This document shows positions 28,916-38,646 of a stretch of DNA of 64,000 nt, one piece after another. The stretch is taken from the NCBI RefSeq assembly GCF_001435295.1, contig NZ_CM003594.1, positions 1,054,001 to 1,118,000 on the forward strand, given 5' to 3'. Within the stretch, counting starts at the first letter, position 1. Every line of letters begins with the position of its first letter. The notes below the pieces were generated by a model. The model saw only the letters and a program-made list of their open reading frames with translations. It ran no database searches and was not told where the DNA came from. Both the position numbers and the translations under genes were made by a program. The DNA is from Psychrobacter sp. P11F6. GTDB taxonomy: Bacteria > Pseudomonadota > Gammaproteobacteria > Pseudomonadales > Moraxellaceae.

Positions 28916-31900
28916 ATGCCTATCACTGCTTTGACTGACGCGTTTGAACCAATTAACCAGCAGTTGTTTCCTATCCAGAATGCCGAGCGGCGTTGGCTGG
29001 CACCTGTGCATGGTGCAGTCAGCAGTTTGTGGCTAGCAAGTCTGGTGCAAACACCGCTATGGAATGTTGCCGACCGATTAAAAGTCGTGGTGACGCGTGA
29101 CCAAAACCAGCTCAATCAGATAGAGACGGAATTGGCATTTTGCGGCGTCGATGCTTATGTGTTTCCCGATTGGGAGACGTTGACCTATGATGAGCTGTCA
29201 CCACATCAAGACATTGTTAGTGAGCGTATCAATCTATTAACCGATATGCCAACGTCAGGCGTGCTGCTCATCTCGGTTCAGGCGTTGATGCATCGTGTCG
29301 CACCGCCAAGCTGGCTGATAGGGCAGCATTTTGATTTGAGCGTTGGTGATCGATTTGATATCAATACCCAGCGCGGATTGCTGGCAAAGGCAGGCTACCG
29401 CGCCGTTGAGAATGTATTTGAGCCGGGTGAATTCGCGGTACGTGGCAGCATCATTGATATCTTTGCCATGGGTCAGCCGTTTCCACTACGTTTAGATTTG
29501 TTTGATGATGAGATTGAGACCATTCGTTTTTTTAATCCGCAAACCCAGCGGACATTGACCGTTGATGACCTCAAAACCATGATGAGTGGCAACGATAGCA
29601 GTATGGGCAAAGAGTCACTATCACTGCTACACAAGCTGCCAGATATTTCAAAACCTATCGAACAATTCCAAATACTACCCGCCAAAGAGTTCCCGCTTGA
29701 TGAAGGGCGTGAGACGTTTCGTACCAACTTCGCCACGATGTTCCCTAATGCGAGCAGCCGTAAGTTTGAGCTACATAAAGACGTAATGGCAGGTATCGCT
29801 AGTAGCGGACTTGAATATTATCAGCCGCTATTTTTTGATTTAAAAGCGTGGACAGCAGAGAGTAGCTTGTTTGCTTACTTACCAAGCGATGCGCTGTTTA
29901 TCACTGATGAACTGATTAATGAAAAACAGGTAGATTACTGGTCACAAATTCAGCGCCGTTATGAAGAGCGTCGTCATGATATCGATAAACCTATTGTCGC
30001 GCCTGAATGGTTATATTTGCTATCGAATACCTTAAATGGGCACCTTAATCATTATCCACGCGTGATTCTCAGTGCGCGCAATGAGCTGGCTAGCATGACG
30101 GATGTCGCTGCGATTGACAGCGATGACTCATTGTTACAAGTTGAACACCAATCAGATTTACAGCCACAATTGCCGCTGACGGCAAATAAGCAGCAAGGCT
30201 TGGTGACGCTCAGTGCGCAAGAGCCGCCACAATTGACCGTTAACCACCAAAAGGCTGAGCCTCTTACCCAGCTATTAGAATTTTTAGAGCTGCAAGCACA
30301 AACAGCGACGCCAGTATTGATCGTTGCTGAAACAGCGGGTCGTCGTGAGATTCTTATTGAGCTGTTCAAAGGCAAGATTGACATTAAGGCTTATGACAGC
30401 TTTGAGGCGTTTTTAGCAGCGGACAAAACCAACAGCGTTAAAGGTAATAAGCTGCCGCAGGTTGGTTTAACCGTTGCGCCCATTGAGCGCGGGGTTTATG
30501 TTCCTGAGCGTTTGGTGCTGATTAGTGAGACGCAGTTATTTGGTCGGCAAGTCCTGCAAACACGCCGTCGTCGTCAAAGTGGCGTGTCTGAAGAGTTTTT
30601 GGTTAAGAGTGTTACTGAAATAACCGAAGGTAGCCCAGTGGTGCATATCGAGCATGGTATTGGGCGTTACAATGGGCTGATTACGTTAGATGTGGGTGAT
30701 GGCGAGCAAGAGTTTATTCACTTAAAATATGCCGATGATGCCAGTATTTATGTGCCCGTTGCTAATTTGCAAATGATTAACCGTTATAGTGGCGGTGACC
30801 CAGCACTTGCACCATTGCACAAAATCGGTAGCGGCAAATGGGATAAGGCTAAGCAAAAAGTGCTCGAGCAAATCCATGACGTGGCGGCCGAGCTACTTAA
30901 TATGCAAGCACGGCGCGAAGCCAAAGTTGGTATTCATTTTAAAATAGATCCATCACAGTACGAGCTGTTTGCCAGTCAATTTGCTTTTGAAGAAACGCTG
31001 GATCAAGCCAATGCCATTCATGCGGTGATGGAAGACATGAGGCAAAACCAACCAATGGATCGTCTCATTTGCGGTGATGTCGGCTTTGGTAAAACTGAAG
31101 TGGCCATGCGCGCAGCATTCATTGCTGTCAGCGCAGGCTATCAAGTGGCAGTATTGGTGCCGACCACCTTGCTAGCCGGTCAGCATGAAGACAATTTCCG
31201 CGACCGTTTTGCTGATTGGCCAGTGCGTATCGAAACGCTATCGCGCTTTGGCGGCAAAAAGCATCAAGAAACGGTTTTAACAGACCTCGCAGCAGGTAAA
31301 GTCGATATCGTCATCGGTACCCATAAACTATTACAACCTGATGTGAAATTCTCTAATTTAGGTTTGATGATTGTCGATGAAGAACATCGCTTTGGTGTGC
31401 GCCATAAAGAGCGTATCAAGGCGATTCAGACTGATGTGGATAGTATGTCGATGACAGCGACACCGATCCCTAGAACGCTCAATATGGCGCTCTCAGGTAT
31501 GCGTGACATGTCCATTATTGCGACACCGCCAGCACGTCGTTTGGCGATTAAAACCTTTGTCATGCAGAAGACCGATGCTCTAATGAAAGAGGCTATCTTG
31601 CGCGAGCTATTGCGCGGTGGGCAGGTTTATTTATTACATAATGATGTGGCGAGCATTGAGCGTATGGCAGAAACCATACGTGAATTGGTGCCTGAGGCGA
31701 GAGTAGGGGTTGCTCACGGGCAAATGCAAGAGCGCCAACTTGAGCAAGTGATGCAGCAGTTTTATCATAAAAAATTCAATGTACTGATATGCTCCACCAT
31801 TATCGAAACCGGTATTGATGTACCGAATGCTAATACCATTATCATTGAGCGCGCTGATAAGTTTGGCTTGGCACAATTACATCAGCTGCGTGGTCGTGTC

Positions 31901-32653
31901 GGTCGTAGTCATCATCAAGCGTATTGTTATCTGCTGGTGCCATCTATTAAAGGGCTTAAAGGCGATGCTAAACGCCGATTGCATGCGATTGAACGCGCCA
32001 ATACGTTGGGTGCAGGTTTTATGCTGGCTAGCGAAGACTTAGAAATTCGCGGTGCTGGTGAGATACTCGGTAAGCAGCAAAGTGGTAATATGCAGGCGAT
32101 TGGCTTCAGTTTATATATGGACATGCTGGAGCGAGCGACAAAAGCTATTAAAGCCGGTAAAGAGCCTGATTTAAGCACACCATTGTCGCTGACCAGTGAG
32201 ATTAATTTGCATAGCTCAGCATTGATACCAGAAGACTATCTACACGATGTGCATCAGCGTTTATTATTTTATAAACGCATCAGTAATGCCGATGATAAAG
32301 AGGCATTGACCGATATTCGTACTGAAATGATTGATCGTTTTGGTATATTACCGGATCAAACCAAGCAGTTATTTGCTGTTCATGGACTGCGTATACAGGC
32401 TGAGCCGCTCAAGATTAATAAGATTGATGCCAATAGCAGCAGCATGACCTTAGAGTTTGCGCCTGATACCCCAGTCGATGCCTTGGCGATTATTAAGTTG
32501 ATTCAATCAAATGGTCAGCGTTATCGTATGAATGGTGCTTCTGGTATTCGTTATCAAGATGCTGATAAACTGGCAACGCCGCAACAGCGCGTCACCGCGA
32601 TTCAAGAATTATTACGCTATTTTAGCGAGCATATGGTGGCAGAGTCAGCGTAG
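28916..32653 (+). CDS. mfd: Transcription-repair coupling factor Mfd
   Basis: A 1245-residue ATP-dependent DNA translocase that removes stalled RNA polymerase and recruits UvrA for repair of the transcribed strand. The N-terminal UvrB-like region has AYVFPDWETLTYDELSPHQD. The RNA-polymerase-interacting domain carries VVHIEHGIGRYNGLI. The helicase core has Walker A GDVGFGKTE at ~720, DEEHRFGV, TATPIPRTLNMALSG, and QLRGRVGRS of the second lobe. The C-terminal TRCF/D7 domain closes the protein. Length is slightly above E. coli Mfd (1148) owing to extra linker residues at ~390-440. ATG at 28916 is preferred over an in-frame TTG 15 bases earlier; no strong ribosome site is visible. Monocistronic. 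Confidence 0.97.
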   Translation: MPITALTDAFEPINQQLFPIQNAERRWLAPVHGAVSSLWLASLVQTPLWNVADRLKVVVTRDQNQLNQIETELAFCGVDAYVFPDWETLTYDELSPHQDIVSERINLLTDMPTSGVLLISVQALMHRVAPPSWLIGQHFDLSVGDRFDINTQRGLLAKAGYRAVENVFEPGEFAVRGSIIDIFAMGQPFPLRLDLFDDEIETIRFFNPQTQRTLTVDDLKTMMSGNDSSMGKESLSLLHKLPDISKPIEQFQILPAKEFPLDEGRETFRTNFATMFPNASSRKFELHKDVMAGIASSGLEYYQPLFFDLKAWTAESSLFAYLPSDALFITDELINEKQVDYWSQIQRRYEERRHDIDKPIVAPEWLYLLSNTLNGHLNHYPRVILSARNELASMTDVAAIDSDDSLLQVEHQSDLQPQLPLTANKQQGLVTLSAQEPPQLTVNHQKAEPLTQLLEFLELQAQTATPVLIVAETAGRREILIELFKGKIDIKAYDSFEAFLAADKTNSVKGNKLPQVGLTVAPIERGVYVPERLVLISETQLFGRQVLQTRRRRQSGVSEEFLVKSVTEITEGSPVVHIEHGIGRYNGLITLDVGDGEQEFIHLKYADDASIYVPVANLQMINRYSGGDPALAPLHKIGSGKWDKAKQKVLEQIHDVAAELLNMQARREAKVGIHFKIDPSQYELFASQFAFEETLDQANAIHAVMEDMRQNQPMDRLICGDVGFGKTEVAMRAAFIAVSAGYQVAVLVPTTLLAGQHEDNFRDRFADWPVRIETLSRFGGKKHQETVLTDLAAGKVDIVIGTHKLLQPDVKFSNLGLMIVDEEHRFGVRHKERIKAIQTDVDSMSMTATPIPRTLNMALSGMRDMSIIATPPARRLAIKTFVMQKTDALMKEAILRELLRGGQVYLLHNDVASIERMAETIRELVPEARVGVAHGQMQERQLEQVMQQFYHKKFNVLICSTIIETGIDVPNANTIIIERADKFGLAQLHQLRGRVGRSHHQAYCYLLVPSIKGLKGDAKRRLHAIERANTLGAGFMLASEDLEIRGAGEILGKQQSGNMQAIGFSLYMDMLERATKAIKAGKEPDLSTPLSLTSEINLHSSALIPEDYLHDVHQRLLFYKRISNADDKEALTDIRTEMIDRFGILPDQTKQLFAVHGLRIQAEPLKINKIDANSSSMTLEFAPDTPVDALAIIKLIQSNGQRYRMNGASGIRYQDADKLATPQQRVTAIQELLRYFSEHMVAESA

Positions 32654-32767
32654 TTGTTTTGGCATTTCGGCATTTTGAGAGCTTGGCAATGATTTTCGGT
32701 AGATTCAATCAGCTCAATAAGTCAGCTAGCCAGTGCTCAAGTAGGACGTCAAGACAATGAGTCATAG

Positions 32768-32803
32768 CGCTATTTTATCGGTCGGATAACTGATAAAATA
32801 GCG
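32768..32803 (+). terminator. Inverted repeat after mfd, possible terminator
   Basis: Twelve-base perfect stem CGCTATTTTATC (32768-32779) with GATAAAATAGCG (32792-32803) and a 12-base loop. There is no T tract after it, so it may stop transcription poorly or protect the 3' end. Confidence 0.5.
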
Positions 32804-32902
32804 ACATCCTATATTTAGCCTATTATTTTTTAGTAAATTAAATTCTGCTTTTCTAGATTCATATTCCTTTTATCTGAGTGTCATAACAAGAGAACCGTCA
32901 TT

Positions 32903-33334
32903 ATGTTCCAACTTCATCATAAACTTGCTGCCGATAGCTTTTTAGTGGGTGACTTCCCATTATCGACTTGTCGTTTAATCAATGATTGCCAGTTTCCTTG
33001 GTTAATATTAGTGCCGCGCGTATCAGGTATCAAAGAGTTATATGAGTTATCTGAAGCCGATCAAACACAGTTTTTACGTGAGTCAAGCTGGTTGTCGAGT
33101 CAGCTAGCCAAGACCTTTCAAGCTGATAAAATGAATGTAGCTGCACTCGGTAATCAAGTGCCCCAACTTCATTTTCATCACATCGTTCGCTATCAAAATG
33201 ACATGCAATGGCCAAATCCAGTATGGGGCGTCCCTGCTATTCCTTATACTAAAGAGGTGTTGGCGCAGATGCAGCAAACGTTAATGATGGCGCTACGTGG
33301 CCATCATCAGATGCCGTTTGACTGGCAAATGTAA
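32903..33334 (+). CDS. HIT domain protein (histidine triad)
   Basis: A 143-residue histidine-triad protein. The signature is QLHFHHIVRYQND near residue 91, which carries the triad with a histidine in the third position (normally H-x-H-x-H). HIT proteins are nucleotide hydrolases or transferases; this short bacterial type, with CRLINDCQFPWLILVPR at the N-terminus, is found across Pseudomonas and Moraxellaceae and its substrate is unknown. Cytoplasmic. ATG is about 12 bases after GAGAACC, a weak ribosome site. Confidence 0.87.
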   Translation: MFQLHHKLAADSFLVGDFPLSTCRLINDCQFPWLILVPRVSGIKELYELSEADQTQFLRESSWLSSQLAKTFQADKMNVAALGNQVPQLHFHHIVRYQNDMQWPNPVWGVPAIPYTKEVLAQMQQTLMMALRGHHQMPFDWQM

Positions 33335-33377
33335 TAAATACCTGAGTAGTAACAGGTCGGTAAGTTGATTGGCAAAT

Positions 33378-33590
33378 TGATAATGATACTCTATTGGCTA
33401 GGCATCGATTGACCCATCAAAATAACTGGAAAAATGGCTAAACGTTTAAAGTTAGGCTTTATTTTGGTGTCTTAGTCGTTTTACGGTTATGTGCCAACGT
33501 TATGCTCAGTTATTACAGCCCCTAATTTTTATATATTAATAGGTTTTAAGTATGTGAAATCCAGATAAATATTATCTGGATTTTTTGTGT
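33378..33590 (+). ncRNA. Candidate small transcript with Fur-like site and terminator (unproven)
   Basis: The 491-bp gap after the HIT gene has no good coding frame. It contains GATAATGATACTC at ~33380, which matches the first part of the Fur consensus well (about 13 of 19 overall). About 180 bases later comes a strong terminator: a 12-base perfect stem AAATCCAGATAA (33557-33568) with TTATCTGGATTT (33572-33583), three-base loop and T tract. The terminator lies 223 bases past the HIT stop with no gene between. It could be a long 3' UTR instead. The rest of the gap (33591-33825) holds only a TATAAT near 33706 that may serve the cyclase gene. Confidence 0.3.
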
Positions 33591-33825
33591 TTGGCTTAAA
33601 CGATATGTCTTATAATCCTGATTTAGTAGCGTATTAAGACAAGATGAGTGATGAGTGGTAGGCTTTTGGCTATCAGTGACATGGGTTTTGTTGCATTTAA
33701 AAAGTATAATGTAATCATTGATTAATTTTATACATAACTTGGCATAGAGGTAGGTAGTACGCGTGTGCTATCCTCAAGCCTTTTAGTTTTTTACATAGCC
33801 TGTTTTACGTAAGCGAATACTTCAT

Positions 33826-35241
33826 ATGCCTTTTTTAGACACGCTGAGACCAAATCACTCTTCAAAAAATGAAGGGATTTATCGATTTGACTATCCAGAA
33901 GTCTTCGTTTTAATACTTACGGTCATACTCCTCGCTGTACATTTTAATTTTAGACCTACTTCAATGGCACTGCTCGTTATTGTTTGTCTGCCAAGTTTAA
34001 TGATTTTGATTTATAACTATCGCCGCCAAAAAAGCTTTTGGACGTCTAACATTGTTATCATTTTACTATCGGTAGTTATTGGGTCGATACAATTTTGCAC
34101 GGTTATTTCGCTTAGCTTAGCCGCGCTTATAGCACTCAGAATTATTATCAGTAGCCCTGAAAATCATTTAAAACTGATTGCCGTCTCTATAATCACCGTC
34201 ATTGTTTTCTATTATGTTAGCGTTACCCTAAGCAGTGCTGATATAGATTGCCATGAAGGCTGGACTACACCAATAATATTATTAGCCAGTATGATCGTCA
34301 TACTGTATCAGTTTTGGCATGTGTACCAAGAGTATATTGGTTATGAAACTCGTGCTCATCAGGCTGTTGGACGATTAAGCACGATGGTCTCCGTCATTAA
34401 TAAGTTGACGCGCTTCATACCTCCGCAAGTTTGGGAGCCTATCGTAAAATCTGATAGCCCAGTTACCGTTGCTAATAAGCGTGCTAAGCTGACGATTATG
34501 TTCTCAGATATCGTTGGCTTTACGGAATTGTCAGATAGTTTGAGCGCTGACAATTTGGCTGATATCTTAAATACTTATATGCATTGTATGACATTGATAG
34601 CAAACAAGCATGGCGCCGTACTTGATAAATTTATTGGTGATGGCATGGTGTGTTTTTTTGGTGAGCCAAATAGTCGCGGTGCGCGCCAAGATGCTTTAGA
34701 CTGTATTGCAATGGCAATAGACATGCGTCGCGAAATGCGTACACTGAGGCAAAAATGGCGCTTGATGGGCTTTGAGGGGTTGTACATCCGTATCGGCATC
34801 AGCACAGGTTATTGCCATGTTGGTAATTTTGGTAGTAATAATCGTCTAAGTTATACTCTTATTGGTAAAGAGGCCAATCTAGCGGCAAGACTTGAATCGA
34901 GCGCTGGTAAAGATGAGATACTGGTCAGTGAGAGTACCTACGATTATATCTGTCATAATTATGACTGTCAGCATGCGGGTGCGTTCAAGTTAAAAGGTTT
35001 TGATAGCAAGGTAAATGCGTGGCAAGTGCTGGATCCAGATACGTATAAAGGTCATTTATCAAAGTGGGTTGATCACACATTACCAGGTTTTAATTTGCAT
35101 CTAAATTTTAAAGATATGAAGGATAATGATTATCAAGATATCAGAGCACGCTTAAATTTTGCGCTTGAGCGTGTCGAGCAGGAGCAAGAAAAAGTGGCAA
35201 CTGACATAGCGGCAGCAAGCAAAAGTAATGACAATCAATGA
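33826..35241 (+). CDS. Membrane-bound class III adenylate cyclase
   Basis: A 471-residue membrane cyclase, probably making cAMP from ATP. About six transmembrane helices fill residues ~25-175. A linker (~180-215, ending TRFIPPQVWEPIV) joins the catalytic domain. The metal-binding aspartates are D228 in FSDIVGFTELSD and D272 in LDKFIGDGMVCFFGEP. K268, four residues before D272, sits where adenylate cyclases have their adenine-recognising lysine. The transition-state segment is YTLIGKEANLAARLES (N-x-x-x-R kept); the position before EAN, often Asp or Thr in cyclases, reads Lys (about residue 348). The layout resembles Pseudomonas CyaB with a MASE2-like sensor. The C-terminal ~70 residues form a charged tail. 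Confidence 0.88.
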   Translation: MPFLDTLRPNHSSKNEGIYRFDYPEVFVLILTVILLAVHFNFRPTSMALLVIVCLPSLMILIYNYRRQKSFWTSNIVIILLSVVIGSIQFCTVISLSLAALIALRIIISSPENHLKLIAVSIITVIVFYYVSVTLSSADIDCHEGWTTPIILLASMIVILYQFWHVYQEYIGYETRAHQAVGRLSTMVSVINKLTRFIPPQVWEPIVKSDSPVTVANKRAKLTIMFSDIVGFTELSDSLSADNLADILNTYMHCMTLIANKHGAVLDKFIGDGMVCFFGEPNSRGARQDALDCIAMAIDMRREMRTLRQKWRLMGFEGLYIRIGISTGYCHVGNFGSNNRLSYTLIGKEANLAARLESSAGKDEILVSESTYDYICHNYDCQHAGAFKLKGFDSKVNAWQVLDPDTYKGHLSKWVDHTLPGFNLHLNFKDMKDNDYQDIRARLNFALERVEQEQEKVATDIAAASKSNDNQ

Positions 35242-35292
35242 CAATCGTCATAAATAATCATCCAAAAATAATGTTTATAAAATCAAGTACAA

Positions 35293-35325
35293 AAAAGCCA
35301 GCTATTATTATGATAGCTGGCTTTT
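35293..35325. terminator. Bidirectional terminator between cyclase gene and fdx
   Basis: Thirteen-base perfect stem (35293-35305 with 35313-35325), seven-base loop, A-run before and T-run after. It serves the convergent cyclase (+) and isc operon (-) transcripts. Confidence 0.88.
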
Positions 35326-35361
35326 GCAATATAACAGTCAGATGAATTTTACGGTTAGCGT

Positions 35362-35700
35362 TTAGTGGTTTTCTTTTGCATGGTTGAGCGTATATTTAGG
35401 AATCTCGATGGTTAAATCTTCATCATCGAGCATGACCTGACAAGATAGGCGTGAGTCAGGCTCTAATCCCCAAGCACGATCTAATAAATCGGCTTCAATA
35501 TCATCCATTTCATCTAAACTATTAAAACCTTTACGGACGACCACATGGCATGTGGTACAGGCTTTTGACATCTCACATGCATGTTCAATTTTAATGCCTT
35601 TTTCCAATAGCGCTTTACATAAGTTGCTGCCAGCTTCTAGCTCGACTTCGGCGCCTTCAGGGCAAATTTCATGATGCGGTAGTACGGTAATTTTTGGCAT
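35362..35700 (-). CDS. fdx: ISC system 2Fe-2S ferredoxin
   Basis: A 112-residue adrenodoxin-type ferredoxin that supplies electrons for Fe-S cluster assembly on IscU. The cluster ligands are C42, C48, C51 and C87 in HACEMSKACTTCHVVV and RLSCQVM, the exact C-x5-C-x2-C pattern of Isc ferredoxins. It is the last gene of the isc operon, 91 bases after hscA. ATG has GGAA upstream. There is no iscX after it; the terminator follows. Confidence 0.97.
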   Translation of the reverse strand: MPKITVLPHHEICPEGAEVELEAGSNLCKALLEKGIKIEHACEMSKACTTCHVVVRKGFNSLDEMDDIEADLLDRAWGLEPDSRLSCQVMLDDEDLTIEIPKYTLNHAKENH

Positions 35701-35791
35701 AAATCGTCTTTCCAGTGCTAATCAATTAAAAGAATAAAAATATAAGAAATGAGCTTAGTATGGTGACTAAATCACATTTTAAATGTATCTG

Positions 35792-37672
35792 CTACCAATC
35801 TTGGGCATTCGTGCCTGCCATGCTGGCTTTGACGCTTTGATTCATAATACGGGCAGCAAAAGCATCACTATGAGGCTTGAGCTTTGCTTGCTGTGCCTCG
35901 ATAAGTGCCAAATCATCAGTAGTGAGCGTTGTTTGCAACCCTTGTATCTGCTCAGCCAATGAGTGCTGCTCCTCAGAAGACAATAAAGCTGCAAATTCTT
36001 TAAGGGCAGATTGTAGCGCTAATACTTCACGCTCCGCTTCTACTTTGGTCTCGATTAAAGAACGTGTATTTTTATCTTCTTCTGCATGCTTGAATCCTGC
36101 AACGAGCAACTGCTCTTTTTGCTCATCTGATAACCCATAAGAAGGCACAATCTCAATCTTACTTTCTGTCTTGGTTGTGGTTTCCTGTGCGCTGACGGTT
36201 AGCTGTCCATTCGCATCAATACTAAAGGTGACTTCAATACGAGCAAATCCAGCTTTCATCGGCGGGATACCATATAGCTCAAAACGACCCAATGAACGGC
36301 AGTTATCTACTGTCTCGCGCTCGCCCTGTACCACATGAATCACCATGCCTGTTTGACCATCTTGATAGGTGGTAAACACTTGGCGTTTTTTGACAGGGAT
36401 AGGCGTATTACGTGGAATCAGCACTTCAACTAAGCCGCCCATGGTCTCAAGACCAAGCGATAGCGGCGTTACGTCTAACAATAGTAGGTTGTTATTACTA
36501 TCGCCATTGACCAATTGATGCGCCGTTTGGGCAGCACCCAAAGCCACGACTTCATCTGGATTTAGACGACAAAGTGGTTGCTTGGCAAAAAACTCTGTCA
36601 CGACTTGTTGTATAGCAGGCATACGAGTAGAGCCACCGACCAAAATCACTTCGTCTAGATCAGCACTCGAAAGCTTGGCATCACGCAGTACTTGTTCGCA
36701 TACGCTCAATGTACGGCGGCTAACTGGCTCTGCAATAGCCAGTAAATCTGTACGGCGAAGCACACCTTGGTAAGATTGCTCATTCACAGTGATGTCAATA
36801 TTGACTTGCTCAGCATCAGTCAGTGCTTGCTTATAAGCTTTGGCTTGCTGTGCAAGTATCGACTTATCATGACGACTCACATCTTTAGGATCGATAGCTA
36901 ATTGTTTGATAAGCCAATTGGTCATTAGACGATCGATGTCGTCACCACCTAATGCACTATTACCGCCAGTTGCCAATACTTCAAAGACGCCATCAGTCAG
37001 TTTTAAGATAGAAACGTCAAAAGTACCGCCACCCAGATCGTAAATTAAATAATAACTTTCTTTATCGCTGTTTTGCGTTGACTGGTCGAGACCATAGGCG
37101 ACGGCAGCAGCAGTAGGCTCATTTAGCAGGCGTAACACATTGATACCAGCCGCTTGGGCTGCATCTTTGGTCGCTTGCCGCTGTGCTTCATCAAAATAAG
37201 CAGGGACAGTAATGACCGCACCCTCAATACTGTCTGCAGGCAATGCGCTCGCTGCCCGTTGCTCAAGCGCTGCTAAAATACGTGCTGATACTTCAACAGG
37301 CGATACTTTACCCTGAGCCGTCACAAATGCTGGCATGTCATCTTTGCTGCCGCTCAACTCATAAGGATGAGAGAATTTGATATCAGCTTGACTACGACCC
37401 ATAAAACGCTTAGCCGAGACGATCGTATTTTTTGGATCATCCGCTAAGTGAGCTAATGCATCAGAGCCAACCAACGGCTTACCTATGCTTGGATAATAGA
37501 CCACAGAAGGTAATAAGGTGTCGGTAGCTGCGCTTGCCTCTAAGACTTGCGCCTTGCCTGAGCGTACTACCGCGACCAATGAGCGCGTAGTACCAAGATC
37601 AATTCCTAGGCCAAAACGATGCTGGTGGGGTTGGGCGCTTTGATTGGGTTCGGCAATTTGCAATAAAGACAT
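35792..37672 (-). CDS. hscA: Fe-S protein assembly chaperone HscA
   Basis: A 626-residue Hsp70-type chaperone that, with HscB, helps release clusters from IscU by binding its LPPVK motif. The nucleotide-binding domain has GIDLGTTRSLVAVV, VPAYFDEAQRQATKDAA, YDLGGGTFDVSIL and ILVGGSTRMPAIQ. The substrate-binding domain has DVTPLSLGLETMGGLVEVLI and a helical lid. Length and opening (MSLLQIAEP) match HscA and not DnaK. Start choice: ATG at 37672 has GAG seven bases upstream; a TTG 12 bases earlier is also in frame. Gap to hscB is 274 bp. Confidence 0.97.
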   Translation of the reverse strand: MSLLQIAEPNQSAQPHQHRFGLGIDLGTTRSLVAVVRSGKAQVLEASAATDTLLPSVVYYPSIGKPLVGSDALAHLADDPKNTIVSAKRFMGRSQADIKFSHPYELSGSKDDMPAFVTAQGKVSPVEVSARILAALEQRAASALPADSIEGAVITVPAYFDEAQRQATKDAAQAAGINVLRLLNEPTAAAVAYGLDQSTQNSDKESYYLIYDLGGGTFDVSILKLTDGVFEVLATGGNSALGGDDIDRLMTNWLIKQLAIDPKDVSRHDKSILAQQAKAYKQALTDAEQVNIDITVNEQSYQGVLRRTDLLAIAEPVSRRTLSVCEQVLRDAKLSSADLDEVILVGGSTRMPAIQQVVTEFFAKQPLCRLNPDEVVALGAAQTAHQLVNGDSNNNLLLLDVTPLSLGLETMGGLVEVLIPRNTPIPVKKRQVFTTYQDGQTGMVIHVVQGERETVDNCRSLGRFELYGIPPMKAGFARIEVTFSIDANGQLTVSAQETTTKTESKIEIVPSYGLSDEQKEQLLVAGFKHAEEDKNTRSLIETKVEAEREVLALQSALKEFAALLSSEEQHSLAEQIQGLQTTLTTDDLALIEAQQAKLKPHSDAFAARIMNQSVKASMAGTNAQDW

Positions 37673-37946
37673 AAGATAACTCAAAGATAAAATGAAAGAG
37701 ATAAAATTAATAAGTGAAATGGAACAAATATGATAAGCGCACTATTGTAGTTTGACTGCTTTGTATGCACGTGAAAACGAAGATACTTAGCGATTAAAAG
37801 TGCTTAAAATAAGGGATTATACGGCATCGCTGTGACTATTTTAACCATCGCTTATAATATAGTTTTCAAATAAGCGTCATAAGCTAATACCATTTATAAA
37901 TAAATTTGGCATATAAAATAAATTAACAAGCTTATACGTCAGTTAG

Positions 37947-38528
37947 TTAGACGTATAAATCATCATCATCTGAATGCTCAGCAGTTGCTAACTCATCGAT
38001 ACCAGTAGTCACGTCAGCATTTAATTTGACTAAGAACTTTAGTTTTTGTGTCGCATCAATCGCCGTTTGCCAATCTTGGTTTTGGTAAGCATCGTTAAAA
38101 CGCTTAGACTGTTTTGCCAGTCGCTCGGTGATTTGAGGGTGTAGTTGTTGCAATGTCGCACGATCTTTACCCTCAATAGCGTCATCTAAATCCATGCGCA
38201 TCTGCATCGCATCTTCTAAAAAGTCCAAGTCTGCAATTGAATGCTCTAGATTCTGTGCTTGATCTGCCATGTCTAGTAGATAGCTAGCACGACTATCAGG
38301 CGCACTTAACGCTTGGTAGGCTTGATTGATTAACGCTGAGGCTTGCTCAGACTGCTGTTGCGCTTGCGTAGTATTGGCTAGATTCTTGGTGACATTATCA
38401 GGATGATAACGTTTTTGTAGCAGACGTAGATGCTGATCGAGACTCTCTTGATTGACTTCAAACTGTACAGGCTGCTCAAATAGGGCAAAGAAGTTATCAA
38501 ACTGGGCTTCTGCAGTAATGTCTGTCAT
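37947..38528 (-). CDS. hscB: Fe-S protein assembly co-chaperone HscB
   Basis: A 193-residue J-domain protein that brings IscU to HscA and stimulates its ATPase. The J-domain signature is H42-P43-D44 in QKRYHPDNV, followed by the three-helix C-terminal domain (EDAMQMRMDLDDAIEGKDRA) that binds IscU. E. coli HscB has 171 residues; the extra length is an acidic C-terminal tail (ATAEHSDDDDLYV). ATG has AAGG eight bases upstream. It follows iscA by 118 bases. Confidence 0.95.
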   Translation of the reverse strand: MTDITAEAQFDNFFALFEQPVQFEVNQESLDQHLRLLQKRYHPDNVTKNLANTTQAQQQSEQASALINQAYQALSAPDSRASYLLDMADQAQNLEHSIADLDFLEDAMQMRMDLDDAIEGKDRATLQQLHPQITERLAKQSKRFNDAYQNQDWQTAIDATQKLKFLVKLNADVTTGIDELATAEHSDDDDLYV

Positions 38529-38646
38529 ATCATACGCCTTGCTTGTTATTTATTTTGAAAGTTTTCTTTAGCTGAGAACATATTTATTATGTCTTAAATA
38601 TAGAGTCAGGAAACTCTAAGCTCAAGGGTTTTTAACCTTTGGCTCA

